DNA from: Adiantum capillus-veneris | Lineage: Eukaryota > Streptophyta > Polypodiopsida > Polypodiales > Pteridaceae | Direction of reading: 5' to 3' | NCBI GenBank assembly: GCA_014529385.2 | Contig: CM043952.1 | Coordinates: forward strand, 151,553,057 to 151,617,056 | DNA: 64,000 nucleotides | Shown: in pieces, positions 35,400 through 47,137 of the stretch | Layout of the letters: the number at the start of each line of letters is the position of its first letter | Numbering within the stretch: position 1 is the first letter of the stretch | Translations under genes and position numbers: made by a program | Notes under the pieces: model-generated | Databases searched by the model: none | Told to the model about the DNA's origin: nothing | What the model saw: the letters and a program-made list of their open reading frames with translations, nothing else

Positions 35400-35420
35400 T
35401 AAACCCTAAACCCTAAACCT
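35399..35420. repeat. Telomere-like CCCTAAA units
   Basis: CTAAACCC TAAACCC TAAACC: just over three units of the Arabidopsis-type plant telomere repeat, directly beside the GA microsatellite. Confidence 0.8.
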
Positions 35421-36521
35421 ATGAGGAGAATAACAAAAAAAATATAGTCTTGTTAACAGGTTAATGCATGTTATGAACATCAACATAAATTTGCAATATG
35501 AAAGATTACAATATTATTTGTTTAAAAATTAAATCATTATGTATTGTGGTGTACACAAAGACTAGATCCAAACTAACTTTTCCCTCTCTTGCAAGAGGCC
35601 CCTCCTTATATTGAGAAGCTACAACCACTCAAATAATCTTGGCATAACGACTTGGTACACACCAAGGCTAGTCCAGCCACACCACACCTTCCCCTTTTGA
35701 GGAAAAAAGATGAATATTTTTTAACAAATTTTGAACTAAGTAAGGACTTGACGTGAGACGATCAACTTTAACACCTCATTTGGGGGGAGTGATCATACAA
35801 CTACTTAGGAATTTGGGATTGAGCTTACAATGGCTTGGAAAAATACTAAAGTATTGAACTTGACATGAGATAGAGAACAACATCATGCCAAACAAGGATG
35901 TAGCAAAAGTGGGGCGGCTATTTCCGCTTCCACACATCACTTCTCGGGCATATAGAACATATGAGTTCACTCATGCATTAAACAGCAGGTTGCTATCCCA
36001 ATGTAGATGGATGAGGCAAGGAATAAGAAGATAGGGATGCATCATAGAGACATGGACGTGATATTTTTGCGATAAACATCCATCTACATAAGTTATTGGG
36101 CTAAAAAGTTCAAGTGAAGCAAAACAACCTTCTGATATTAAGGGTAGATCTTTTAGAAGCAAGCCCATAAGGCTTTGTTGACTAAGCTAAGGTTGCAACA
36201 TAATTGCCTCATAAGTCCAAAACATCAAAAGCACACGCCAAAGATGTTGATGTGACGGTAGAGTGGAGGTGATGGTAGAGGAAGGCATTTTTTTATGGCG
36301 GTAGTGTTGGCACATCTAATTGGTCGCGGCTCTAGTTTTCTGTAGTGCTCTTGATGAAAGAGGTTGAATGAGGCTCACTGCAAGCAATCTCCATTGCCAG
36401 TGACTTGAAAACGAGTTAGGGCATCAAAGGTTCAAGATGACAAAAAAAGTGAGCAAGGAGATGAAACTCAAAGCAAGATCTCTAGCACGGGGTAGTCATG
36501 GAAGTGTTGATGAATTTATAG

Positions 36522-37450
36522 TGTTGGGGGTACCATCGTAGCATAGCTCCAATGACCAAGAATAATTGTCAATACGGAGGGATGAGTTACCGAGCTAGGG
36601 CATGGAAACACTCACACAATTAGTGAGCTAATCATGGCACCATGAATGATAACTCTATGAAGTGGGCTTCACGGCCTATGGAGGAGCCAAGCCATGATGT
36701 CTAGCAATCTCGACATCCACTTCTCTTCACCTCAAATCAACCAAGTCACACACACTAACAGTTGGGGCAAGATGCACACATCACTAATCGTATCATGCAA
36801 CACACTAATCACAAGCATACACACATAGATCTATCAAGCGTCCGCACTCCAATGAAACCTACATGCAAACACAAAGATTAGAGGGCATTCACACAAGACT
36901 AGAGCAGGATTAACCATTAATAAGTTAATGATCTAGCTAATCAAAGCATCATTGACAATCAAAAGAAGTATGAAAGAGGCATAGTGAAAGATAATTAAGC
37001 CTTGATTTGTGTTAATCAAGTCACATGAACAAGGAGAAGCTCAAGGAATCCATAGCCACACACCTCATGAGTTCTCACCAAAGAGTTGTCTCCACCAATG
37101 AGGCTAAGAACCCTAATTTCTTTTACACATTGCCTTATATACCTAGGGTAAAAAATATGCAATGTATGCTTGCTCAAGGCCTTTTGGGCTCCACCTATTA
37201 CTAAATCTGCAACCTAGGCACACTAACTGACCTATTCTTTACAGCTTGGAACTCCCATTGAGCCTGTAACAAATTAAAAATATTACAATGGCTTAGAATA
37301 AATCGGGAATTTACAATACATGGCCATTTTGGAAAACATAAAAAATGTGTAGCTCCAATCTTCACTTCTTCTTTGTATTCACCCTCAATGTGCATTTGTA
37401 TGTCTTTGGTCTTTAGTAGCTTCTGTTAACTAATGTTGCCTCAGTTAATA
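36522..37450 (-). repeat. 3' LTR of the 16.8-kb element
   Basis: It begins TGTTGGGGGTACCATCG on the plus strand and ends CAGTTAATA, where the partner has CAGTCAACA, so one terminal base of the TG/CA ends is mutated. A minus-strand TATATAAGG box lies near 37133-37141. Scattered substitutions and indels against the right copy show that this is older than the nested chromovirus. Confidence 0.95.
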
Positions 37451-37464
37451 TTCTCCCCTTCAAA
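37451..37464 (-). other. Polypurine tract of the 16.8-kb element
   Basis: On the minus strand TTTGAAGGGGAGAA directly precedes the 3' LTR. Confidence 0.8.
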
Positions 37465-38586
37465 TTTTAGTTCCCCTCCTCGGGCACTGTTAAAAAGTGT
37501 TCATGGAGGCTGTAGAAGGTTTTTGATTGGTTGATAATGGGATGTCTTCATTTGTCATGGAATTTATTGATGAGGTTCATTCTGTTGGAGGATCTGCATT
37601 GGTCCAAATTTGTTTTTGATATGAGAGATGATGTCGCATTTGTCCATTGTAGCAACATATGGTGAGGCTTTTGTTTATTTATTAAGAGTATGTACAAGAG
37701 AAGTAGAATGGTGAGGATCTAAATTAGGGTCTAATACCTGGACAGCCAAAGGGAAAAAACTTAGTGGAAAAAAAGTTCCTTTGGGATATGTGCATTATTG
37801 GAGTACTTATTAGCATGGGAAGTATTAATAAAGTACTGAAGGAATTATTTGCTGATAGATATGGAAATAAGAGGGCAGCAAATATGAGAGTAGCATGATG
37901 GAACATTGATTTGCCTGTTTTAGTCCACTCAAGGTGCATAGGTGGAAGCAAAAAAATGTCTAATGTATATGTCCAATGATGGGACATCTTATATGCACAC
38001 AGAAATGCATGGAATCAATATGTTGTGCAAGAAAGGTTTTTGAGGGGTTCTTCAGAGAGAAGGTGTAGCTATAAACGTATATGATGTGGCTTTACAAGCT
38101 GGCACCCCTGTATGAAGGGTTTTTGTTGTCAAGGATATGTGCTCTCATCTTACTATACACTGTGCGTGATTGTTGGACTCTACGTCACTCCACCATGATT
38201 AAGTTAATAGAATTCAACTCTTATTCTCATCTCTAGCATGAGCGACACAACTTAGATATGTTCAACTCTTCCAGCTTGAGCGTAAGCCTAATAACTACGA
38301 CTCTTAGCATAGATTTAATATGATTTGAAGCTTTGAGACTAGAGGTTTGCTCATTTTTTGGCTCAGCAGTCCGACTTTGACTATGCCAAAAGCACCCTGG
38401 CGACTTGACTTTTCACATTCTTGAGCTTACTACAATTATTTCTTCAGGTAAAAGTAAGCTTGAATCCTCAAAAGAGAATTATTGAAGGACCAAGTTGGCA
38501 TTGAGGGTTCTTTTGCCATACTTGTTTAATCTTGGAATCTGCAGCTTTGTTGGTTGAGTTGTCCTTCTTTGACTGTGAAGACTCCA
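37465..38586. other. 3' untranslated part of the 16.8-kb element
   Basis: No coding motif on either strand. It lies between the last degraded ORF and the polypurine tract. Confidence 0.5.
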
Positions 38587-41268
38587 TTAGCCGTTTGATT
38601 CTCCAATTAGGCATGTTTTAAGGAGCCTTTGAGGTTGTTGTAGGCCTCGGTTCATCGTCGGTATTTGGATTTTGATTGGGAGCATTGGAAGACTTAAGAA
38701 TCCAAATCTCTTGATGACCTTTATAACTCCTTTGTTGACTTTGCTTAGCTCTAGGTCTCGTTGAGTTTTTGAGATCTTCATGCAATTCTGGTGTAATTGC
38801 AGTTGGTCTTTTGTTTACTAGTTGCCAAATCTTTGTATAGCCTTTGTAAAATCCTTGTCCAAGAGGAATATTCTTTGAGATTCATCTCTGTTTGTATCCT
38901 CTTGAAAGTTGTGGTAGACTTTAGCATCTGATGTCATTCTAATGTAGACTTGCTTCTTAGGTATCATGGGATATTGTTGAGGTTGATACCTAGTGGGCCT
39001 TCTTTCTTGGGAGGGTCTTGATTTCACTTCATATGCTCTAACCTGTAGTTTTGGTACCCATATATGTTTGTTACCTCTATCGTACTCCTATTCTTTTAAG
39101 CTCCATTATGATGCTATCCATCCCATGTCTTTGTCTTTCTGTGTTGATTTCTTGTCTTTGATCCAAACTAGATCACTGACTTTTACTAAACTGCTTGGAA
39201 ACACTTGATTGAATTTCCTATGCTTTCTTGAGTACTTTGGCTCATATAACTTTGATTTTCTTAAAGGTTGTGTTGGGTCAACAACTTACTTGAAGTTTGG
39301 AAACCCTAACCTGCTAGAAGAAGTTGATCCATGAGGGTTTTTTGATGTAGAGGTGTATGTTGTCACACCTTTTGTGCTAGTTGGTGAACGGTCCACTTTA
39401 GATTTACCTTTGTCTACAAAATTTGTCTTTAATTCTTGTGAATTTTGTAACTCTCACTCTAGCATTAATGGTACTTAATTGTTGCTTACTATCTCTTGGA
39501 AAGTAGAGTAGTAGCATTGTTTCTTCTCTATAGGCCTTGTGTTGGTCTAACCATTGATGTCCAACGATGACATCTGCAAGCATGTCCTTTGAATGCTTTA
39601 CATGAAATTTTACTGCTCTTCATGCTTTTGGATGCTAAGGGTAGCAACCATCTCTTCTTGACCTGTATGCATATCTAGCATTGGTTTGCTATCCTCTTCT
39701 CATGGAGTGATCTGAAGGATCCTTTGGATGTTGTCTACAATCATATTGCACTCTCCTTCTTTATCCAATAGAGCATTGCATCTGGCATTTGCTCCATTTG
39801 TACTCTTGAGAACTATAGCTATTCTCATTGGAGGTTTTCTTGAAGATTTATGTCCTCCTTTTGCCATGGTCTCATCTTCATCTAACTGTGTCTCTATGGA
39901 GGGTAGCTTGAGACTGTTCTCCAATCAGACTTACATCAATTGATTAAGCTGGCAATGTCTGGATCTTTGACTTCGTATTTCTTCATGGGTGTCTGCAACC
40001 CCAATCTTCTCAACTTCTTGTTTTGGTGGCATTCTCTGCTCAATAGCTTTCGTGGATTCAATTCTCTATGTTTTATCTTCACTTCTTGATTCTTGACCTT
40101 CTTTAAGCTCTTCTGAAGTTCTATTGGATGTAGATGATTCATCTTCAATCAACTATGCTTTGGTATTAGTTTCCATTTTAACTGTGCTTGAGGACTTTGT
40201 GATGTCGTCCGCGGGTGACTAGTCTTAGTCTTCATTCTTTGTTGTCTATAATGACTCCATCATTTTTGAACTCTGTATCTCTAACATCTTCTGGGCCATT
40301 AGAATTCTCACTATGATGTTGTCTGATATATTCTTTATTGCAATCATGTGGAATTAGGCTGTGATGATCTGTGAACCTATTTGAATGGCGGTGGAGACGA
40401 TTCCCCAGCATTCTGCTCATTTGTCTCCATATATACTCACAAAATTCAGGAGCATCTTTCAATTGTGGTTGGCCACATTTTTTTTAAGTGCAAAAAGACA
40501 TGAGGTTCTTGTCTAACTAAAAATCTAGATTTACTTCACTTGATAGCTTTTCTTCGCTTCACCAGTAATGTTGCACTTGATCTTCTCAGGATTTGTGTTT
40601 GAATTGACTGCTTTTGATGTAGCAGTGTCCTTGGATTGAACTTTTTCTTCAGCTTCTTTGCTTTGACCATTTTCTTCAATCGATGTTGACTCCATTGGCT
40701 GTAATATTGCACTTTTTTCTTACAATTGTTGAGCTTTGTCTACCTACATTTGAGTGAGCTTTGATCTTAGAAGATCCACTGTAATTTCTAGAGGAGATTT
40801 CGGTGGTGACCTTTGTGTAACCTTCTAAGCTTTTTTTGCTAATTTTGACATATCGATCACCAGTTCTGGAAGCTTGAGACTTTGCATCATCTTCAAATAG
40901 TCTTTGATTTCAGCCGGGCCATCCATATGTGTTTGTACAAGGTCATGGACCTGCTGATATTCATTACCGTTTGTATCTCCATATGCATATGTGAGCTTGG
41001 TCACATGCAATTGCTTGAACACTATTGGGTTGCTCGGCTTTTGGCTTTGACTTGTGGAGATCAGCTGAAACTTTTGTCCCTGATGATCTTTATACATGCA
41101 TTTTTTTGTAGATTCTGATGGGATCTGGGTCAATGGGAAAGTTCCAACAACCATATGATATTTCAATGGTTTGTGCTTTGAAGGAGTCTGTTGGCTAGAA
41201 GTTCTAGGGATTCTAACTGGTGTAGCATTTTCTGGTACTAGAGCTGAGCTTGATGGATTTGCAGCTCC
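38587..41268 (-). pseudogene. Gag linker and protease-like relic of the 16.8-kb element
   Basis: Minus frames run from 41268 leftwards: 40825-41268 (TPSKHKPLKYHMVVGTFPLTQ, then VHDLVQTHMDGPAEIKDYLK), 40232-40462, 39936-40148, and 39700-39924, which holds CNALLDKEGECNMI, a retropepsin active-site position with Asp-Lys-Glu instead of Asp-Ser/Thr-Gly. Further on, near 39545-39590, another frame gives MLADVIVGHQWLDQH, matching the position of the ILGRPFL-type strand of retropepsins. Frames 38818-39027 and 38587-38781 follow without known motifs. Many stops occur. The reading continues upstream beyond the chromovirus into 47138 and higher. Confidence 0.6.
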
Positions 41269-41421
41269 TGTTAGACAAGGGGAACTAGAACCTAGGATTC
41301 CACCTCTCAACCACCCACTATATAGCATGGCTCCTAGCCCTTTGCCCTAGTTGGACTCCCTTTCCACACTGCCTAGCCCAGCCTTGCCCTTGTCTAGTCC
41401 GGCCTTGCCATTGTCCTGACA
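41269..41421 (-). repeat. 3' LTR of the chromovirus
   Basis: On the plus strand it reads TGTTAGACAAGGGGAAC...TTGTCCTGACA, so the element-sense LTR starts TGTCAGGAC and ends CTAACA. A CTATATAG box is near the middle. Confidence 0.97.
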
Positions 41422-41434
41422 TTACTCCCCCCTT
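41422..41434 (-). other. Chromovirus polypurine tract
   Basis: Minus-strand AAGGGGGGAGTAA lies immediately before the 3' LTR. It also overlaps the very end of the polyprotein gene. Confidence 0.85.
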
Positions 41435-41847
41435 AAAGAAGAGTTTTTGTCCTCGAAAACAAAAGTGGGAAACTTCTTCTTAAGAACACTAATGTTTTCC
41501 CAAGTGGCGCCTTCCTCGAGTCGATCTTTCCACTTGATTAAGGCTTGTTGACATACATGATGACGTATACGTAACTCATGATAATCGAGAACTCGTTCAG
41601 GTTCATGTGGTAAGGTAGGAGGCTTGATGAAATCAACCAAAATCTATTGGTCAATGACATTGTCATCCCCATGTAACCTCTTACGTAAACGGCTTACATG
41701 AAACATCGGATGAATACGAGAATGTGTAGGTAGCAGTAATTTGTAGGCACAATCACCTACTCGCTTGCGTATTTTGAAAGGCCCACAATATCGGGGAGAT
41801 AATTTAGGTGCTGGCCCAGTTTTTAGACTTTCTAAATGTTTTGGCAC
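41422..41847 (-). pseudogene. Chromovirus integrase C-terminus and chromodomain
   Basis: The frame 41644-41847 has the GPY/F module of integrase (LSPRYCGPFKIRKRVGDCAY, then HPMFHVSRLRKRL). After a stop/frame change, 41422-41640 gives a chromodomain: PERVLDYHELRIRH, ALIKWKDRLEEGATWEN, LKKKFPTFVFEDK. Chromodomains of this group bind histone marks and steer integration to heterochromatin. The usual first aromatic residue is hard to place, and a truncated (group II-like) domain is possible. It ends at the polypurine tract. Confidence 0.9.
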
Positions 41848-41931
41848 ACGTAAAAATACTTCCTCCCCTTCCTCGAAGGTAACTTGACGACGTTTCTCAT
41901 CAGCATACTTCTTATACCGATCCTGCGCTTG

Positions 41932-42880
41932 TCAAACATTTTGACGAGCGAGTTTCAGCATATCCATGTGGTCTTGGAGAAAATCCTTAACCTGTTGGAG
42001 CTTTTTGGTTGCCAACCCCACCGTAATAGGTGAGCTAAGTCGAAACCCCATACATGAGCATGAAAGGACTAAATCAGTTGTGACATGCTTAGCACTATTG
42101 TAGGCAAACTCGAGAATAGGTAAGTATTCTTCCCAATCTGACTGTTTTTTGCTAAAGTGTGCTCTTAGCATATCCTCTAGCACTTGGTTAACTCGTTCAG
42201 TCTGACCATCAGTTTTTGGATGATTGGTTGTATTGAGGTTTAGTTGTGTACCCAATCGTTTAAACACAGCCCTCCAAAAGTGACCGTTAAACTTGGGATC
42301 ATGATCACTGACTATGTTACTTGGCAAACCATACAACTTGTATAGGTTGTCCACAAATAATTTGGTTAGTTCTGGTGTCTTAACCATTGATTTGGTTGGA
42401 ATAAACTTACATAGTTTAGTCAACCGGTCTACTACCACCCATATCGAGTCATGACCTCGTACAGTGGTTGGTAAACCCACAATAAAGTCCATAGAGATAC
42501 TTTCCCATTTTCCATTGGGAATCTCCAAAGGATGTAAGAGTAATCCTACTTTCAGGCACTCTGCTTTGTTAACTTTACATTTTTGGCAATGCAAGACATA
42601 AGCTTGAACAAAGCCATGTATACTTGGCTAGTAAAAATGTCGTCGGACGAGAGCATAGTTTTTTCTAATACCCGGGTGCCCTACACTTGGACTATCATGA
42701 CATTCATAAAGAATTTTGCGTCGAATGGCTGTGTCCTCGGTACACAAACTCTCCCCTTATGGAGTAGATACCCATTGTCGATGGTGAAATGCTTCCATCA
42801 CTGTAGTTCATCACTCGATAGAGGAGAACTAGGTGTGGAGGTTAAGGTTACACTACCATCATTGGAGTGAGAAGGATCCC
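41932..42880 (-). pseudogene. Chromovirus integrase zinc-binding and catalytic domains
   Basis: The open frame 41932-42594 starts in the second Cys pair of the HHCC zinc domain (MHCQKCKVNK), then shows the DD35E core: SMDFIVGLP, NIVSDHDPKF and the catalytic Glu in TDGQTERVNQ, followed by FAYNSAKH. The His pair (ECHDSPSVGHPG-type reading) lies in other frames near 42660-42720. Integrase inserts the DNA copy into chromosomes. All three catalytic acids are present in this fragment, but the upstream domain is frameshifted. Confidence 0.92.
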
Positions 42881-43009
42881 TCATTTGTACATGGCTCCAC
42901 ACTTTGGAATATGCTTCATCATGCTCATATTTGCATTTGAGAGAATCCAAAAATTCACTACGAAGTTCCATAAACAAGAGAGAATTGATCTCCGGCATAC
43001 AACTTAGAG

Positions 43010-43400
43010 AGTCAGCCACCACATTGTATCGAACTTTATGATACCGGAGCTTGGCGTCATATTCCTAAAGAATCTCGGTCCACCTGGCTTTCCGACCCTT
43101 CAAATCTGTTTTTTGTGTAAACCGTTTGATGCTTTCATGGTCAAACACAATCTCAAATTGAGCACCATACAGATAATGCCACCATGTTTTTAAGGCAGAC
43201 ACTATTGCATAGAGTTTGTGCTCATAAGCAGAGTAGTTCTGCTAAGCTGCATCAAGCTTCTTGCTTTCAAATTCAATTGGCCGTCCGTCTTGTAACAGGA
43301 CTGCTCCAATAGCACGGTTATTGGCATCCGTTTCCAAAACGAATGGTTTCAAAGGATACAATAGCTAGTATGGGAGTTGTAGCTAATGCATCCTTGAGCA
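43010..43400 (-). pseudogene. Chromovirus RNase H
   Basis: Minus frames give FVLETDANNRAIGAVL, RPIEFESKKLDAA, YSAYEHKLYAIVSALKTWWH, EIVFDHESIKRF and, at 43022 downward, NVVADSLSCM. The catalytic Asp/Glu/Asp positions of gypsy RNase H are recognisable. A stop replaces a residue after KKLDAA. It continues directly from RT. Confidence 0.85.
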
Positions 43401-44267
43401 TATCGAAACTGTGTTGTTGAGCGGGTCCCCACTAAAAAGCTTTGCCTTTGCCTTTCAGTTGACCCGTCATGGGAAGAGCAATATTAGCATAGTTTTTAAC
43501 GAACCTGCGGTAAAAACCTGCAAATCCTACAAAATGTGTAACTCTTCCAGATTTTTAGGAGAAGGCCATTGCCGGATTGTATCCACTTTGGATTGATCCA
43601 TATATAGCCCATTAGCTGAAATAACATGCTCCAGATAGTGAATTTCTTCTTTCAAAAAATCACACGTAGATTCTTTGGCATATAATTTATTTGTTCATAA
43701 CAACTCGAACACCTGCCTCGGATGTTGTAAGTGCTCTTCTTCAAAATCACTGTAGACTAGAATGTCATCGAGGAAAACAATGACAAATTTGCCCAACTAC
43801 AGCTTCAAGACGCTATCCATCAGTGTCATGAATGTTGCGGGCACATTGGTTAACCCAAAGGGCATCACCAAGAACTCGTAGTGTCCAAACCTTGTTCGGA
43901 ATGCAGTTTTTGGTATATCGGCAAGTCGAATACGGACTTGGTGATAACCTCACCGCAAGTCTATTTTTGTAAAAATGCGAGCATGAGTGAGTTTGTCAAA
44001 CAACTCATCCACTCGTGGCAATGGGTACTTGTTCTTAACCGTAACCGCATTTAAGCCACGGTAGTCTACGCACATGCGCATTATGTCATCTTTTTTCTTC
44101 ACTAATAGGATCGGAGAAGCCCATGGTGAAGAGCTGGGTTGTATAAACCCTCTGCTAAGGTAGTCAGCAAGTTGACGTTCCACCTCAGCAGCTTCAAAGT
44201 AACTCATACGATAGGGTAGTTTACTAACAGGTTTACAGTCTGCAACCACATCGATGCTATGTTGCAT
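43401..44267 (-). pseudogene. Chromovirus reverse transcriptase
   Basis: The open frame 43950-44267 has [57 protein letters not shown] and FTKIDLR, ending in a stop where a Ser normally precedes GYHQ. Downstream frames give the MPFGLTN box and the catalytic FLDDILVYS (near 43745-43775). The key Asp residues of motifs A and C are intact, but at least two stops and a frameshift break the gene. Confidence 0.93.
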
Positions 44268-44270
44268 TGA

Positions 44271-45002
44271 TCATGTTGGTGGTAATCCTGGTGGCAAATC
44301 ATTAGGAAAAACATCTTGAAATTCCTTTAATAATTTTTGTAACTCACTAGCAACGTTTGCTTGTTTGGAAGTAGCCATTGGTGGAACAGATGAGAGAGAA
44401 GCATGCGGTGTTGAGGAATGTTCAACAGATTCAATGTTAGAGAGAAAATGAGACAATGAGTAACACAAAAAAACTTGATTTATTTCATTATCAAAAACGA
44501 GTTGCATAAGCTCAGTGGTACATATCAATGGTGAAGAATGTACATCCTTCTCTCCTAACAACAACACATGTGCACCATGAGATTCGAACATCAAGCTGTT
44601 GTGCTCATAGCTACGCTTCAGTGATGGTCCTAGGCTATGAAACCACTCCCTATCAAGCACCACGTCTGTCCTCTCCATGTTCATAACCTGAAAATCCAAG
44701 GATGTGGAGTAACCTTGTACTTCCAACGGAACAACTCGGACTTGAGTATCCAAGATTTCGGTATCATGTCCATTCATCATTGCTACCTTGTAGTGGTGGG
44801 TACTCGGAGTTTGAGGCAATTTGAGTATTTTCACCAATCCGTAATTGATGAAATTGTGAGTAGCACCATCATCTACCAAGATGAGCACCTTGTGACCTTG
44901 CAGAGATCCGTGACGTACTAACTCATGTGGTCCGAAGGTCTGTTGCCACATGGAAGCTGTGAGACAGCATTCATGCACCACCTCGGTGTGTGTTACTTCC
45001 AC
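44271..45002 (-). pseudogene. Chromovirus protease and RT-linker
   Basis: The 243-aa open frame contains a retropepsin: LILVDDGATHNFIN with Asp-Asp-Gly at the active site instead of the usual Asp-Ser/Thr-Gly, then LDFQVMNMERTDVVLDREWF, equivalent to the VILGMDWL strand but with DREWF. The C-terminus (LLKEFQDVFPNDLPPGLPP) is the conserved lead into RT. The protease would cut the polyprotein. Confidence 0.9.
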
Positions 45003-45011
45003 CGTAGAGAA

Positions 45012-46194
45012 TCATGAGGAAGACTCAAGAGGCAACACTTGCACCATGTGCACTGCTTTCTCCTTGCCATGTGCAACAGATTTCCCCTTGGGACAATCCT
45101 TTTTGCCATGACCGCTTCCTAAACATTGAAAACATAATTTCTCTTTCTGAGCTTTATCAAAGTCCTCAGGAGAGAGAGGACCTCTGGACCCCTTGGGTTT
45201 TTTAGATGCTTCTGAATTGGCTACTATAAATTTCCTTTTATTGTGCCCATACTGTGTGCGTGTATTACCATGTGTATTAGTAGACATGTGAGTATAGTGT
45301 GCTTTCTTTTCATCTGGATCATCGTGAATATGTGCTTTCACTGTGGCTTCCTCAAGTGTTTTAGGGTCTTGGGTCTTGACGTGCTTCTTAAGCTCTGGTG
45401 TCGGACCTCGAATAAATCCCCGTACTTGCTGAAAGTTATCTTAGCCTTCCAACTTGAGGATAACATCCCGATAGTGAGATATATATTCAAGTAATGATGG
45501 ATATTGGCGCATGGAACACGTGTCCCAAGCCGTCCAATTTCGATCTCCTTCATTTGTAGGCAGAAATTCTTTGCGAAACATAGCTTCAAAAGCTGCCCAA
45601 CTTTATGGTATGAAATTCTTCTCCTTTAGAGACATCCACCATTTGTAGGCCTTGCCTTCCAGAGTTAAGCTCGTTTGCAGTGCTCTGACTACCTCGGAGT
45701 ACGTCGTAAGGCGTGAATTCCATCCCACTTACTGAGAAAGATATTCACTGCATCCTTATTGAGGTCTCCGTCTTCTTCCTTAAAAGTCGGTGGTTTGGTG
45801 TTTTTCAACAACTCATCCACCTCTTTTGTAGTGAGAGTGTGCAAAGTATCAGCAGTTGGACCTTGTCCTTGATTAGAAGGGCCTTGCCCTTGTGTAGCAA
45901 CGTGCTCATGCATGTGCATGTCAGCAGGACCCTTGGACTGTTATTGCATTAATTGAATCACTAATGTGGATAATTTAGTGACATTTTCATTTAAATATTT
46001 AAAATTTCCTTCCATAACTGATATGCGTGTCTGGAGTGCACGAAATTCTTGAATGTCGAGCGATTCATAAGTATCATCACCTGTCGTAGCGTCGCAGGTA
46101 CTCTCCTTGAGAGCATCCGAACGCGGGCCACATCATGGGCAGGATCAGGCATACTTTTCTCAAAATCAAAAGTCATATTGATATCTGAATCCAT
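45012..46194 (-). pseudogene. Chromovirus gag
   Basis: The frame begins at ATG 46194 (MDSDINMTFDFEKS) and passes through several frames: 45689-45919 has PPTFKEEDGDLNKDAVNIFL, the usual start of a plant chromovirus capsid. 45338-45589 holds capsid C-terminal pieces. 45012-45341 ends with a perfect CCHC knuckle, CFQCLGSGHGKKDC. Gag assembles the particle and binds RNA. Frameshifts at the borders inactivate it. Confidence 0.9.
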
Positions 46195-46970
46195 GGCGAC
46201 ACAGTGCGGTGCAAGGCATAGTCAGAAAAATACATGAGGTTGAGAGCACTTGCAAAGTTTAATTAGCCTTGCTAATCTCGTCAAAGTTGATATTATCCGA
46301 GTGGAAATCGATCCAAAATGTTCACCGTGTAGGGAATTCCTTAATCCCTTGTAGCCGAATCGATTATGCGTTCGACCATACTCGATTTTGAAAAATAATG
46401 TCACTTTGAACTCCCCTTGAGATGCTTTTATTAAATTTCTGAGTTTGTGTCGATAATACACAGAAAATGTGTGTGTTGAAGTACTTGCCGGCCATGTCGA
46501 TATTCCGAGCCTCGCCGAAGCCTCACAAGAGGGAGGGGGGGGTACCCCACTGTGGGTACCGTGCCTTGTCTGTTGAAAAAAACCTTTGGCGACTAACCCC
46601 CAAGGGGTTGGGTGCCCGACGGGTGTGTACTTGGAGTTGCTCACCGGCTATGGCCGCCTGCAGACAGTACGAGGGGTTGAGCAAAGCCCCCCCCCCCCGG
46701 CCTCGTATGGTGCTCATCTCCACCTACTACATGCACAAGAAAAGGTCTCCACGCTGGCGTGATGCAGTAGAGCCCACAAGGGTGTATTTTGGTGCAAGTC
46801 GCCGACAGGCGGCTTCTCCTTGCAAGGGCTATTGCCCACGCCTTTGGGCTTCTCATCCTCCTCATAGGGGGTGAGCTCCATGCCCCCTTGACCCCAACAT
46901 GCAAGAAAACATGCAAAATTGTGTGGCTCCCCTCCTCCACGGTTGTGCTTTTCCCAAAAAAAGGAACCTT
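46195..46970 (-). other. Chromovirus leader
   Basis: A GC-richer segment of about 780 bp between the primer site and the gag ATG, with a C10 run near 46687-46696. ORFs on both strands (e.g. 46467-46874 plus, 46641-46994 minus) are open only because of the GC-rich composition; they overlap the primer site or LTR and have no protein motifs. It is long for a chromovirus leader and may include captured sequence. Confidence 0.6.
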
Positions 46971-46983
46971 GCTCTTGATACCA
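46971..46983 (-). other. Chromovirus primer binding site
   Basis: Minus-strand TGGTATCAAGAGC lies one base after the 5' LTR: the initiator-Met site with a single extra A. Confidence 0.9.
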
Positions 46984-46984
46984 A

Positions 46985-47137
46985 TGTTAGACAAGGGGAA
47001 CTAGAACCTAAGAGTCCACCTCCCAACCACCCACTATATAGCATGGCTCCTAGCCCTTTGCCCTAGTTGGACTCACTTTCCACACTGCCTAGCCCGGCCT
47101 TGCCCTTGTCTAGTCCGGCCTTGCCGTTGTCCTGATA
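46985..47137 (-). repeat. 5' LTR of the chromovirus
   Basis: 153 bp, paired with 41269-41421. Its outer base is A in TATCAGG rather than TGTCAGG (element sense), a point mutation at the terminus. Confidence 0.97.

Larger units (their letters stand above)
34433..36521. other. Left interior of the DNA transposon
   Basis: Only short frames are found (34499-34732, 35776-35970 and 35971-36168, all minus) with no transposase signature (no DDE blocks, no hAT dimerisation motif, no MULE SWIM finger). It contains a microsatellite and telomere-like units annotated separately. Confidence 0.5.
41269..47137 (-). mobile_element. Ty3/gypsy chromovirus, complete but inactive
   Basis: Identical-length 153-bp LTRs (41269-41421, 46985-47137) differ at about 7 positions. 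A perfect GCTCC duplication flanks them (41264-41268, 47138-47142). The Met-tRNA primer site and purine tract are in place on the minus strand. The order gag, protease, RT, RNase H, integrase, chromodomain is that of chromoviruses. Several stops and frameshifts interrupt the single polyprotein. The very short LTRs are notable for a gypsy element. It lies in the interior of the gag-protease LTR element. Confidence 0.97.

Noticed and set aside
46467-46994. ORFs of 117-135 codons on opposite strands in the chromovirus leader
   Set aside because: They are open because of GC-rich composition, overlap each other, and one runs through the primer site and LTR; no protein motif.
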